Positions 17,984 to 25,757 of a stretch of 64,000 nucleotides of DNA are shown piece after piece. The notes beneath the pieces were generated by a model. That model worked only from the letters and a program-made list of their open reading frames with translations. It was not told the DNA's origin and made no database searches. This DNA comes from Bdellovibrionales bacterium (GTDB lineage: Bacteria > Bdellovibrionota > Bdellovibrionia > Bdellovibrionales > UBA1609), in contig JAHBUX010000001.1 of the NCBI GenBank assembly GCA_019637855.1, positions 62,001 through 126,000 on the forward strand. The letters run 5' to 3'. How positions within the stretch are numbered: position 1 is the stretch's first letter; every line of letters starts with the position of its first letter. A program made the translations under genes and the position numbers.

Positions 17984-18859
17984 CTACTTTAGCTGCGAGA
18001 GGTACATCCACATGGCGCGCACTTCTGTCTCGCTGAGCTGTTTCAAAAGTGCAACCGGCATGGGAGCTCGCAAATCCGTCTTGGTTTTTGCAGAGACTCC
18101 CGTGCGCACGGTGTTTACAAAATCCTCTTCAGTCCAACCTTCGGCGCCCAAACGAAGCGAAGTGGCCGAGGGCCAATCAGGAGGCCCTCCCGGAATGGGA
18201 CCACCTTGCAGGGCCGGGCCGTGACAGCCGACACACGCACTCTCTACCAAATAGCGACCAAAATCCTGAGTGGCTTCCTCGGGTGGCTTCTGCGTGAAAG
18301 GCGTTTCGATCTTCGTTTGTGTCGCCGGCAACAGAACGGGAATTTTATTGAAAGCTGAAAGAACTTTGGCCAAAGCTCCCACGCGCGCGGGCGGATTCGC
18401 CTTCTCGATCGCCGGCACCTGGCGCAAGTATGCAATAATGGCAGCCAGATCTTCTTTGCTAAGACTTTGATATTCATACGACGGCATAAAGATCAGCGAA
18501 TGCCCCTTGCGATTCACTCCCGAGCGAATGGCCTTGGCGATCTCTTCGTCGCTCCAATCCTTCAATGCGTAGGGCGTAATATTGGCGCCATAAAAGGTGC
18601 CCATGGCCGGATCATCCATAATTTGTCGGCCAGAAAGATCTTCACCGTGACAATCGGTGCAACCATTGCGAACGGTGACGATGCGTTTACCGATCTCGAT
18701 ATCGGCCTTAGGCATCTCCGCCGCAATTCCCAAATCAGGAATGGAATAGTGATGGCCGGTTTGTCGAACGAAAGCCAAATGAGCATACGTGAGAACTGCA
18801 ACCAACAGCAAAACACCGATGCCAAGTAGAGAGCCTAAAACTTTAAGTGTCGTCTTCAT
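17984..18859 (-). CDS. Membrane-anchored diheme cytochrome c
   Basis: A 291-residue protein with one N-terminal membrane segment (VLGSLLGIGVLLLVAVLTYAH) and two c-type heme sites in the periplasmic part: GCTDCHGEDLSG near residue 67 and SACVGCHGPALQGG near 208, each with its own downstream methionine-containing loop (FMPSYEY and APMPVALL). It resembles the electron-accepting subunit of periplasmic alcohol/aldehyde dehydrogenases. No dehydrogenase gene is adjacent; it is followed by the YkgJ-like gene 5 bp away. Confidence 0.9.
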   Translation of the reverse strand: MKTTLKVLGSLLGIGVLLLVAVLTYAHLAFVRQTGHHYSIPDLGIAAEMPKADIEIGKRIVTVRNGCTDCHGEDLSGRQIMDDPAMGTFYGANITPYALKDWSDEEIAKAIRSGVNRKGHSLIFMPSYEYQSLSKEDLAAIIAYLRQVPAIEKANPPARVGALAKVLSAFNKIPVLLPATQTKIETPFTQKPPEEATQDFGRYLVESACVGCHGPALQGGPIPGGPPDWPSATSLRLGAEGWTEEDFVNTVRTGVSAKTKTDLRAPMPVALLKQLSETEVRAMWMYLSQLK

Positions 18860-18949
18860 AAGAAAATCTTGAAGGAGTCGGTACCAAAGCGCAACTGGAC
18901 CTCAGACCACGAATAAGCTAAAACTGTTGAACAACCGAACGGAGGATCT

Positions 18950-19795
18950 ATGAAAAGAATCTTATTCGTCAGCGCCTTGGTGTTTGCAGCTGTTGGCTGT
19001 GGCTCGGCAAAAAAAGCCGAAACTCCCGCACATACACCCCACCCTTTGCCCAAATCTATTTCGGAAGCTGTTAGCAGCGAATTCCGGTCACCGGAAAACA
19101 AAGCGCGCGACGTTCATCGTCATCCGGTCGAAACGCTGACTTTCTTTGGTCTTGAGCCGCAGATGACCGTGATCGAAGTTTCGCCCGGCGCGGGCTGGTA
19201 CACTCAGATCCTCTTGCCGCTGCTGGCTGAAAACGGTCAGTACATCGCCGCCGCGGTGCCATCGAGCACCGGTGACTACATGAAGAACTTGAACGAAAAA
19301 CAAGCCACGTGGCTCGCTGCTCATCCGGAGCTGGCACCGAAATTTAAAGTCACGGACTTCAATCCTCCGGAGCAAGTGGATATTGCGCCTGAAGGAACGG
19401 CCGATATGGTGGTGACCTTCCGAAACGTTCACAACTGGATGGCGAAGGGCGCCGAACAAGCCGCTTTCAATTCATTCTTTAAAGCTTTGAAGCCGGGTGG
19501 CATCCTAGGGGTGACCGAGCATCGCGCGAACCCCAAGCAAAAGACCGATCCCAAAGCCTCTTCGGGTTACGTGCGCGAAAAAGATGTGATTCGTATGGCT
19601 GAAAAAGCTGGTTTCAAGCTGGTGGCGAAATCCGAAGTGAACGCCAACCCCAAAGACACCAAGGATCATCCCGAAGGTGTGTGGACTCTTCCTCCGAGCT
19701 TGAGGTTGAAAGAAAAAGATCGCGATAAGTATGTGGCCATTGGCGAAAGCGATCGTATGACTTTGAAATTTATGAAACCGAAAAAGAAGAAGTAA
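18950..19795 (+). CDS. Lipoprotein with SAM-dependent methyltransferase-like domain
   Basis: A 281-residue protein with a lipoprotein signal (RILFVSALVFAAVGC, lipidated Cys17) followed by a class I methyltransferase-like fold. It has VIEVSPGAGWYTQILLPLLAENG as motif I, MVVTFRNVHNWM as motif IV and FFKALKPGGILGVTEHRA as the post-IV strand. This matches the exported 'predicted methyltransferase' family (COG4798-like). S-adenosylmethionine is not expected in the periplasm, so the true ligand or activity is unclear. GGAGGATCT before the ATG is a strong ribosome-binding site. Confidence 0.88.
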   Translation: MKRILFVSALVFAAVGCGSAKKAETPAHTPHPLPKSISEAVSSEFRSPENKARDVHRHPVETLTFFGLEPQMTVIEVSPGAGWYTQILLPLLAENGQYIAAAVPSSTGDYMKNLNEKQATWLAAHPELAPKFKVTDFNPPEQVDIAPEGTADMVVTFRNVHNWMAKGAEQAAFNSFFKALKPGGILGVTEHRANPKQKTDPKASSGYVREKDVIRMAEKAGFKLVAKSEVNANPKDTKDHPEGVWTLPPSLRLKEKDRDKYVAIGESDRMTLKFMKPKKKK

Positions 19796-19802
19796 GTCTT
19801 CT

Positions 19803-19840
19803 CAGCGGCCGGTCGAATCTACTCGGCCGGCGCTTTAAGG
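19803..19840. terminator. Probable bidirectional terminator
   Basis: An imperfect GC-rich inverted repeat (AGCGGCCGG with CCGGCGCT) followed by TTT lies between two convergent genes and overlaps the end of the acetyltransferase gene. Confidence 0.5.
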
Positions 19841-20281
19841 CGTCTCACTGAGTCGCTTTTGCATCTTGCGATGGGGAATCGTCACTTCCGTGAATGGTTC
19901 ACCCACAGTCCGATATCCGCAGGCCAAATAGAACTGCACCGCTGAATCCCTAGCGTTCAAATACATCCACTCAAAGCCCGCAAAGCGGGCATAGTTTTCG
20001 GCGGCTTCAATCAGCAACCGACCTATGCCAGAGCCTTGTTTGGCGGGAATGACCGCCACCTGCCGCATTCTCACTTCAGCGGCCGAAAGAGGTACAAGGA
20101 TAAGGCAACCCACAATCTCAGAGCCTTCGAAGGCGGCAAAATGAACTGCGTCTTTCTCCGCAGCAAGCTCCACTTCGGAAAAACTAAGCCCTAGGGGTTT
20201 GCGCAGCACCTCGGTGCGTAGGGCGACCTCGGAACGATACTCTTCGGAACCGAACTGAATCTGTCGAATCACGGCCTTCAC
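19835..20281 (-). CDS. GNAT family N-acetyltransferase
   Basis: A 148-residue single GNAT domain resembling the ElaA/YjcF branch: VALRTEVLRKPLGLSFS at the N-terminus, HFAAFEGSEIVGCLILVPL, and the acetyl-CoA pyrophosphate loop VIPAKQGSGIGRLLIEAAENYAR, ending in LNARDSAVQFYLACGYRTVGEPF. It should acetylate a small molecule or protein amine in the cytoplasm; the substrate is unknown. It begins one base from the divergent DoxX-like region, so its promoter overlaps that leader. Confidence 0.92.
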   Translation of the reverse strand: MKAVIRQIQFGSEEYRSEVALRTEVLRKPLGLSFSEVELAAEKDAVHFAAFEGSEIVGCLILVPLSAAEVRMRQVAVIPAKQGSGIGRLLIEAAENYARFAGFEWMYLNARDSAVQFYLACGYRTVGEPFTEVTIPHRKMQKRLSETP

Positions 20282-20339
20282 AATGGAAAGCTTGCCAAGC
20301 CTTACTGGCCTTTGTCATCCTTTATGCAACGGGGGTTTT

Positions 20340-20720
20340 ATGAAGCATGTCACTCTGATTGCACGCTTACTACTAGGCTTTATCTTTCTGGGTTCTGGTA
20401 TCGCCTTCTTCCTAACCACCCCACCGCCGCTTGAAGGAGCGATGGGCGACTTCTTCAAAGGCATGGCCGCCACCCAATATTTCTTTTATTTATTGAAGGG
20501 CGCGGAGATCATCTGTGGTCTGATGTTGATGAGCAGACGATTCGTACCGCTTGCACTCGTGGTACTGGCGCCGATCGTCATCAATATTTTCTTAGTGCAC
20601 GCCTTTATGGCGCCGAGCGGACTGCCCGTTGCCCTAGTTGTCGGTGCTCTGGAAGTTTACTTGGCGTTCTTCTCGCGCGAATACAGCCCAACGATTAAGC
20701 AACTGTTTCGCGCGCGTTAA
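20340..20720 (+). CDS. DoxX-like integral membrane protein
   Basis: A 126-residue protein with four hydrophobic segments and the DoxX-like pattern: ARLLLGFIFLGSGIAFFL, FFYLLKGAEIICGLMLMSRRFVPLALVVLAPIVINIFLVHAF. Members of this large family sit in the inner membrane, some linked to quinone-dependent oxidation or thiol stress, but most have no known role. The ATG at 20340 follows GGGGGTTTT and fits the family start. It is a single gene convergent with the DUF1428 gene. Confidence 0.85.
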   Translation: MKHVTLIARLLLGFIFLGSGIAFFLTTPPPLEGAMGDFFKGMAATQYFFYLLKGAEIICGLMLMSRRFVPLALVVLAPIVINIFLVHAFMAPSGLPVALVVGALEVYLAFFSREYSPTIKQLFRAR

Positions 20721-20727
20721 AAAGAAT

Positions 20728-21084
20728 TTAAGAACGTACGATAACCTTAAATCCTCCGAACGAGAATCTCTTCATATCAAACAGGTTCTCGTGGTCCTCC
20801 GGATTCATGCGCGCATCTTTCATGACTTTCGCATTGACCCGATTGCGATGAGCTTTTGATTTGTAAACGATGTATGCAAAAACCACTGTTTCATCTTTTT
20901 TGAGTTTACATAGCTTCGCGAACGAATTTCCCATCGGCGAGTCCAAATCATCACCGACGCATTCGTAGTAGTCGAGGGCCCCATGCGACATCCAAACCTT
21001 GCGGCCAAGCTGAGCCATCTTTTTATACTTCTTTAGGTACTTCTTCTTGATCGGGATAAGAAATCCATCTACATAACGGCTCAT
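20728..21084 (-). CDS. DUF1428 family protein (YbaA-like)
   Basis: A 118-residue protein of the DUF1428/YbaA family, a dimeric alpha-beta barrel of unknown function. Diagnostic stretches are YVDGFLIPIKKKYLKKYKKMAQL, GALDYYECVGDD, VVFAYIVYKSKAHRNRVNAKVMKD and the C-terminal KRFSFGGFKVIV. It is the last gene of a minus-strand group that begins with the methyltransferase at 22258; the preceding small gene ends 15 bp before it. Confidence 0.93.
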   Translation of the reverse strand: MSRYVDGFLIPIKKKYLKKYKKMAQLGRKVWMSHGALDYYECVGDDLDSPMGNSFAKLCKLKKDETVVFAYIVYKSKAHRNRVNAKVMKDARMNPEDHENLFDMKRFSFGGFKVIVRS

Positions 21085-21099
21085 CTTTGACTCCTTTAT

Positions 21100-21294
21100 C
21101 TAATGTTTACCATCGGCAGTGTTCATTTTCTTCAGTACCATCGCGACAGTCTGCGGATCAATGCCCGCGCGTTTCATAAGTGACTGGGCTTTGCCGAAAT
21201 CATCGGAATCAATGGCGTCGAAGAAATCTTCGACTTTGCCGATCTCGGCCAACTTTTCTAGAACAAGTGTACCCTCAAAATCGCTTTCGTCCAT
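21100..21294 (-). CDS. Small acidic protein of unknown function
   Basis: A 64-residue soluble acidic protein (FEGTLVLEKLAEIGKVEDFF, DDFGKAQSLMKRAGID, VAMVLKKM), predicted all-helical. I do not recognise it. AAAGGAA eight bases before the ATG is a good ribosome-binding site, and it sits between two same-strand genes with short gaps, which supports real coding. Its pattern of short helices would suit a helical-bundle regulator or an adaptor protein, but this is inference. Confidence 0.6.
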   Translation of the reverse strand: MDESDFEGTLVLEKLAEIGKVEDFFDAIDSDDFGKAQSLMKRAGIDPQTVAMVLKKMNTADGKH

Positions 21295-21329
21295 GATACG
21301 TTCCTTTCACTAAGACAATGTCTTTGCCA

Positions 21330-21518
21330 TCACCAGATTAGAAAGCTATCTTTGGATTTAATGCCTTCAGGTAGCAGACGGTGAAAATCCCTCTGCGCAA
21401 TCTCTGCCGCTTCTTTTTCAGTGTAACCGTTGGCCTTCATCTTGTCTTCAGCGTAGCCTTTTCGGCTGCGCACGAGCCAGAGATCGAATTCATCTTGGGT
21501 CATCGCCGCTAGCTTCAT
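21330..21518 (-). pseudogene. Truncated GNAT acetyltransferase, N-terminal fragment
   Basis: The 62 residues (MTQDEFDLWLVRSRKGYAED, then EAAEIAQRDFHRLLPEGIKSKDSFLIW) match only the N-terminal helical part of a common family of small GNAT acetyltransferases, which start with MTxxEFexWlxxsxxxYAeek and run on to about 150-170 residues. Here a stop follows at the point where the acetyl-CoA-binding domain should begin, and no continuation is visible in the next bases in any frame. Its ATG overlaps the stop of the upstream methyltransferase (ATGA). A remnant left by a deletion is most likely; expression as a short protein is possible. Confidence 0.65.
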
Positions 21519-22258
21519 TTTCGAGCATACCAAGCATGAATCAGAAAAGACTGAAAGAACTGGATGGCTTCAGAGAAGCCCGCCGCGCGAATCAACTCTT
21601 CTGTCTTGGCCGGCGGCAAAATCAAGAGCTGATCACGCAGCATCTTTGGCAGCTGATCGAGCGACTCTTGCGTCGCGCCCATGAGTATTTGAACCTGCTT
21701 CCATTTCTCAAGGATATCGGGAAACTTCTCCGCGCTCAGATCGTAGCTAATCTCGGCATTGACGAGCATACCTCCAGGATTCAAGCGACCGGCCATATCC
21801 TGAAACATCTTGGCTCGCTCGCTGATATCACGAACAAAGTGCATGACCAGAACACACAAAACCGCATCGTACTTTTGCGTCGAGACAAACTCGGAAAGAT
21901 ACCCTTTAAAAAGCTGGCAACGCGAAAGCAGCTGCGCTTGATCTAGTCGTTTGCGGCAGTCGTCAAGCATGGCAGCCGAAGGCTCCACTCCGTCAAATGT
22001 CCAACCGGGATACGCGTGTGCCAGACCCAAGATTTCAGCGCCCGTGCCCACGCCTACGCAGAGAATACGGGCGTCGGCCGGCAGCCCTTTGAGGGCCAAA
22101 CCAGTTAAAAAGTGAAGATTATCTGAGATCGGCGCCAGCTTCCTGTTGCGCTCGTCATAGGCGCCGGAGGGCGATTTATCGAAGAACTCGGTCACAGCTT
22201 TAGTGGTCAAAGGTCTTCCTCCCTCCGCTAACCTTCGAATTTTAACCGCCGAATGCAA
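21515..22258 (-). CDS. Class I SAM-dependent methyltransferase
   Basis: A 247-residue cytoplasmic methyltransferase. Motif I is ARILCVGVGTGAEILGLAHAYPGW, the acidic ribose-binding loop is FDGVEPSAAMLDDCRKRL, and motif IV is YDAVLCVLVMHFV, followed by AGRLNPGGMLVNAEI. The N-terminal KAVTEFFDKSPSGAYDERNRKLAPISDNLHFLTGL is typical of a family of small-molecule methyltransferases related to the carboxy-S-adenosyl-methionine enzymes. Substrate is unknown. It leads a minus-strand operon with the truncated GNAT and two small genes. Confidence 0.9.
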   Translation of the reverse strand: MHSAVKIRRLAEGGRPLTTKAVTEFFDKSPSGAYDERNRKLAPISDNLHFLTGLALKGLPADARILCVGVGTGAEILGLAHAYPGWTFDGVEPSAAMLDDCRKRLDQAQLLSRCQLFKGYLSEFVSTQKYDAVLCVLVMHFVRDISERAKMFQDMAGRLNPGGMLVNAEISYDLSAEKFPDILEKWKQVQILMGATQESLDQLPKMLRDQLLILPPAKTEELIRAAGFSEAIQFFQSFLIHAWYARK

Positions 22259-22322
22259 TAAGGTGAAATACCTTGTAAGATGGCCCCTCGCATTAGTGTT
22301 GATCCTGTGTTAGACCCTGCGG

Positions 22323-23576
22323 ATGCAATTTTCCGAGCTTAATCTTGTCCCGCAAATTCAGCAGGCCCTTAAAGACACGGGCTATGAAACTCCAACTCCT
22401 ATTCAAGGCCAGGCCATTCCTCTTATTTTGGAAGGTCATGATCTATTGGGAATCGCGCAGACAGGCACCGGTAAAACCGCGGCGTTCTGTCTTCCCATTC
22501 TCAATTCTCTGCACCTACGGCAGGCCCGACGTGAGCCGCGATCGCCGCGGGCGTTGATTCTTACGCCGACTCGTGAATTGGCGATTCAAATCCACACCAG
22601 CCTTCTCACCTACGGCAAACATCTGCGGCAAAAGTACGCCGTGATTTTCGGTGGAGTGGGGCAAGGTAATCAGATCCGCGATCTGAAAATGGGTGTGGAT
22701 GTTTTGGTGGCGACACCGGGGCGCCTATTGGATTTGATCGAACAACGCCATCTGCGCCTAGATCGTGTCGAAATTTTTATTCTGGATGAAGCCGATCGCA
22801 TGTTGGACATGGGTTTTATGCCGGCGATTAAGAAGGTTCTGCCCCTGCTGCCCTCGCGTCGACACAATTTGTTTTTCTCAGCTACCATGCCGCCGGAAAT
22901 TCAGAAGCTCGCGCAGTCGATTTTGCGCGATCCAAAGAAGGTGGAAGTTACGCCGCCGGCGACAACGGTGGAACGTATTAGACAGATGGTTATGTACGTG
23001 GATAAAAAAGAAAAACCGCAGTTGCTGGCTCACATCCTGAAGGACAACGACCTACACAAAGTTCTTGTGTTTGTCGGCATGAAACATTTGGCCGATCGCG
23101 TGGTGAAAGGCTTAGAGTCTAAACGTATCGCAGCGGCGGCGATCCACGGCAATAAGTCTCAAGGCGCAAGACAAAGAGCCTTAAAAGATTTTTCCTCGGA
23201 TAGAGTCCGTGTTCTTGTGGCTACGGATATCGCCTCACGCGGGATCGATGTGGACGGCATTTCACATGTGATCAACTACGATTTACCCAATATTCCCGAG
23301 GACTACGTTCATCGCATTGGCCGCACAGCGCGGGCAGGTACGGATGGCGACGCCATTTCATTTTGCACGGCGGAAGAAAAATCCTACTTGGCCGCCATTG
23401 AAAAAGCCACTCGCCAACAGATCGAAGTGGTCACCGATCAGCCCTATCACTCCGAAGACGCGGCACGTGCGCGGATAATGAGCGTGGGTAAGGCCAAAGC
23501 CTTGATCGAGGGCCAGCGCGATGCCGGCCGACCTCGGCGCGGCCGTGGACGCCGCCCCAGTCGCGGTCACCGTTAG
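22323..23576 (+). CDS. rhlE: DEAD-box ATP-dependent RNA helicase, RhlE type
   Basis: A 417-residue DEAD-box helicase. In order: Q-motif TPTPIQGQAIPL, motif I AQTGTGKTA, Ia PTRELAIQI, Ib TPGRLLDLI, motif II LDEADRMLDMGF, motif III SATMP, and C-terminal motifs VATDIASRGIDVDGISHVINYDLP and HRIGRTARAG. The basic tail (GRPRRGRGRRPSRGHR) binds RNA without specificity. It remodels rRNA or mRNA secondary structure, in cold and ribosome-assembly contexts in known RhlE proteins. It is followed 20 bp later by radD. Confidence 0.95.
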   Translation: MQFSELNLVPQIQQALKDTGYETPTPIQGQAIPLILEGHDLLGIAQTGTGKTAAFCLPILNSLHLRQARREPRSPRALILTPTRELAIQIHTSLLTYGKHLRQKYAVIFGGVGQGNQIRDLKMGVDVLVATPGRLLDLIEQRHLRLDRVEIFILDEADRMLDMGFMPAIKKVLPLLPSRRHNLFFSATMPPEIQKLAQSILRDPKKVEVTPPATTVERIRQMVMYVDKKEKPQLLAHILKDNDLHKVLVFVGMKHLADRVVKGLESKRIAAAAIHGNKSQGARQRALKDFSSDRVRVLVATDIASRGIDVDGISHVINYDLPNIPEDYVHRIGRTARAGTDGDAISFCTAEEKSYLAAIEKATRQQIEVVTDQPYHSEDAARARIMSVGKAKALIEGQRDAGRPRRGRGRRPSRGHR

Positions 23577-23596
23577 GGCGGGATTGACTCCGTTGT

Positions 23597-25330
23597 ATGT
23601 ATCAGCTGAGGGACTATCAGAAACAGGCCGTCGAAAACACTATTCGGTTCTTCCGTAAGAACAGGACACCGGCTGTTATTGTGTTGCCGACCGGCGCTGG
23701 CAAAAGCCTGGTCATTGCCGAACTGGCTCGCATCGCTCGCGGACGCGTGCTGGTCCTCGCCCATGTCAAAGAACTGGTCGAGCAGAACTACCAAAAATAC
23801 CGCAGCTACGATTTACCTGCAGGCATCTATTCGGCCGGCCTGGGGCAAAAAGATTGGGATCAGAAGGCCATCTTCGGCAGTGTGCAGTCAGTAGCGCGAG
23901 CGCCCGACGAGTTTTTTGAAAACTTCTCGCTTGTGGTTATCGATGAATGTCATCGCGTCGCCGAGGAAGGCTCGACACAATATCAAGATGTGATCGCTAA
24001 GCTAAAAGATAAAAATCCGCAGATCTGCATTCTCGGTCTGACTGCAACACCCTATCGGATGGGGCTTGGTTGGATTTATGAATACTCCCCAACGAATGAA
24101 GTAAAGTCAGAGAAGAAGCGCTTCTTCAAGCAATGCGTCTTCGAACTGCCCTTGTCTTACATGATTAAGAATCACTATCTCACCGTTCCGATCAAGGTGG
24201 ATATCCCTGTCACCTGCTATGACTTCTCTGAACTCACCGACAAAGACCGCATGTACACGGTCGCCGAAGTCGAAGAGATTCTTAAGAGTCAAAAGCGGCT
24301 TACTCCGTTGATTATCAAGAACATCATCGACATTACAGAACACTACAATCGCCAGGGGGTGATGATCTTCAGCGCTAGCGTTAAACACGTGGAAGAGATC
24401 ATGTCTTATCTGCCCAAAGACGACGCCCGTATGGTGATTGGTGAAACCGACCTTGCCGACCGCGACCAAATTATCGAGGACTTCAAGCAGAAGAAGTTCA
24501 AATACCTCGTCAATGTATCAGTGTTAACCACTGGTTTCGACGCTCCTCACGTCGATGTGATCGCCATCCTGCGCCCAACCGAGTCCAACAGTCTTTACCA
24601 ACAGATCATCGGCCGCGGACTTCGTCTGTGTGAAGGGAAGAAGGATTGCTACGTCCTAGACTACACAGGGATGGGCCACGATATCTACGCGCCGGATATC
24701 AGCGAAAAGCGCCCCGCCAAGGACACTGTCCCCGTTCTCGTAACCTGCCCGGTATGTGATTTTGAAAACAGTTTCTGGGGCTACGCCATTGACGGCGAGG
24801 TGATCGAGCATTTCGGCCGCAAGTGTCGAGGGCTTGCACAAGATCCTAAAACATTCGCGATCAAACCCTGCAAATATCGCTTCCGCTCGAAGATCTGCCA
24901 CGCATGCGGGGCTGAGAACGATATCACAGCCAAGGCCTGTGAAAACTGCCGAGCCGTCTTGATCGACGCCGACGCCAAGCTCAAGCAGGCCAAGCTTTCG
25001 AAGAACGCACATATCTTGACACCCGAGAGAATCACTTTTGAAGAGCGCAAGGATAAGAACGCCAATCCTTACCTCGAGATCCGTTACTACGATGCCGACG
25101 CTCAGTACTTGAGTGAGGCGCATTTCTTCAGCAACCCCACTTCTATCAAGAAGTTCAATATCAATTTCTTGCGCTCACACTTAAGGCGACCCGAGCTTGC
25201 CGTGGAATTGCAAACGCCGGCTGATGCTATTCGCTATCAGAGCTTGTATCGCCTGCCGTCTTTTGTGATTGCGAGGAAACAGGATAAGTTCTGGAAGATC
25301 ACCGAGAAAGTTTTTGCCGAGGAACTGTAG
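23597..25330 (+). CDS. radD: RadD-like DEAD/DEAH box DNA helicase
   Basis: A 577-residue SF2 ATPase close to RadD/YejH in length and layout. Motif I is LPTGAGKSLVIAEL, motif II is IDECHR, motif III LTATPYRMG, motif V VSVLTTGFDAPHVDVIAI and motif VI QQIIGRGLRLCEGKKDCYVLDY. A zinc-finger region follows (CPVCDF, CHACGAENDITAKACENCRAVL) and then the C-terminal domain. RadD acts with SSB and RecA in repair of double-strand breaks and strand exchange. It could share an RNA with rhlE, and it adds to the DNA-repair genes in this part of the window. Confidence 0.92.
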   Translation: MYQLRDYQKQAVENTIRFFRKNRTPAVIVLPTGAGKSLVIAELARIARGRVLVLAHVKELVEQNYQKYRSYDLPAGIYSAGLGQKDWDQKAIFGSVQSVARAPDEFFENFSLVVIDECHRVAEEGSTQYQDVIAKLKDKNPQICILGLTATPYRMGLGWIYEYSPTNEVKSEKKRFFKQCVFELPLSYMIKNHYLTVPIKVDIPVTCYDFSELTDKDRMYTVAEVEEILKSQKRLTPLIIKNIIDITEHYNRQGVMIFSASVKHVEEIMSYLPKDDARMVIGETDLADRDQIIEDFKQKKFKYLVNVSVLTTGFDAPHVDVIAILRPTESNSLYQQIIGRGLRLCEGKKDCYVLDYTGMGHDIYAPDISEKRPAKDTVPVLVTCPVCDFENSFWGYAIDGEVIEHFGRKCRGLAQDPKTFAIKPCKYRFRSKICHACGAENDITAKACENCRAVLIDADAKLKQAKLSKNAHILTPERITFEERKDKNANPYLEIRYYDADAQYLSEAHFFSNPTSIKKFNINFLRSHLRRPELAVELQTPADAIRYQSLYRLPSFVIARKQDKFWKITEKVFAEEL

Positions 25331-25337
25331 AACGCGG

Positions 25338-25757
25338 CTACGGACGTGTTTCTAAAAGCGATCTCCACCCACGCATATTGGCGCGACCCTCTGAGATGCT
25401 GCCAGACATCGCCGACAAAACACGGCCGGCACCGCGTTTGATCGACGTACCGGCTGTTTGGGCGCCAGCGCCCATAAATCGATGAAGCTTTTCTAAAGCC
25501 ACTTCGCCAGGGAATTCTGCGGTGTTCGGGGCGATGATGCTAAAGCGCAGGGCACGGCCACCGACTTTTACTTTAAAGCCGCCGCCAAAGTAGTACCAAG
25601 GGAACTTCAAGTCCGTCATTGTCGAACGATCGAAGAAGATGTCGTCTTCAGCGCGATCCGTAAAGAACGCAAAATGTTGACCATCAAAGGCCAGGGTCCC
25701 CGCTTGGCTACCGGAGTAGCCAAGCATTCTCCAAGCGTACGAACAAAACGGTGTCAT
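25338..25757 (-). CDS. Unknown protein with a possible PH/GRAM-like domain
   Basis: A 139-residue soluble protein with a beta-rich middle (GTLAFDGQHFAFFTD, DIFFDRSTMTDLKFPWYYFGGGFKVKVGGRALRFSI) that resembles the small PH/GRAM-like domains which bind lipids or proteins; this reading is tentative. The C-terminal 40 residues are Gly/Ala/Arg-rich. It overlaps the upstream 923-residue gene by 4 bp and is probably its translationally coupled partner. I cannot name the family. Confidence 0.6.
   Translation of the reverse strand: MTPFCSYAWRMLGYSGSQAGTLAFDGQHFAFFTDRAEDDIFFDRSTMTDLKFPWYYFGGGFKVKVGGRALRFSIIAPNTAEFPGEVALEKLHRFMGAGAQTAGTSIKRGAGRVLSAMSGSISEGRANMRGWRSLLETRP

Noticed and set aside
22323..25330. 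Phage-defence island made of two helicases
   Set aside because: The two genes are closest to the housekeeping RhlE and RadD by motif order and length; no nuclease or other defence gene is adjacent.
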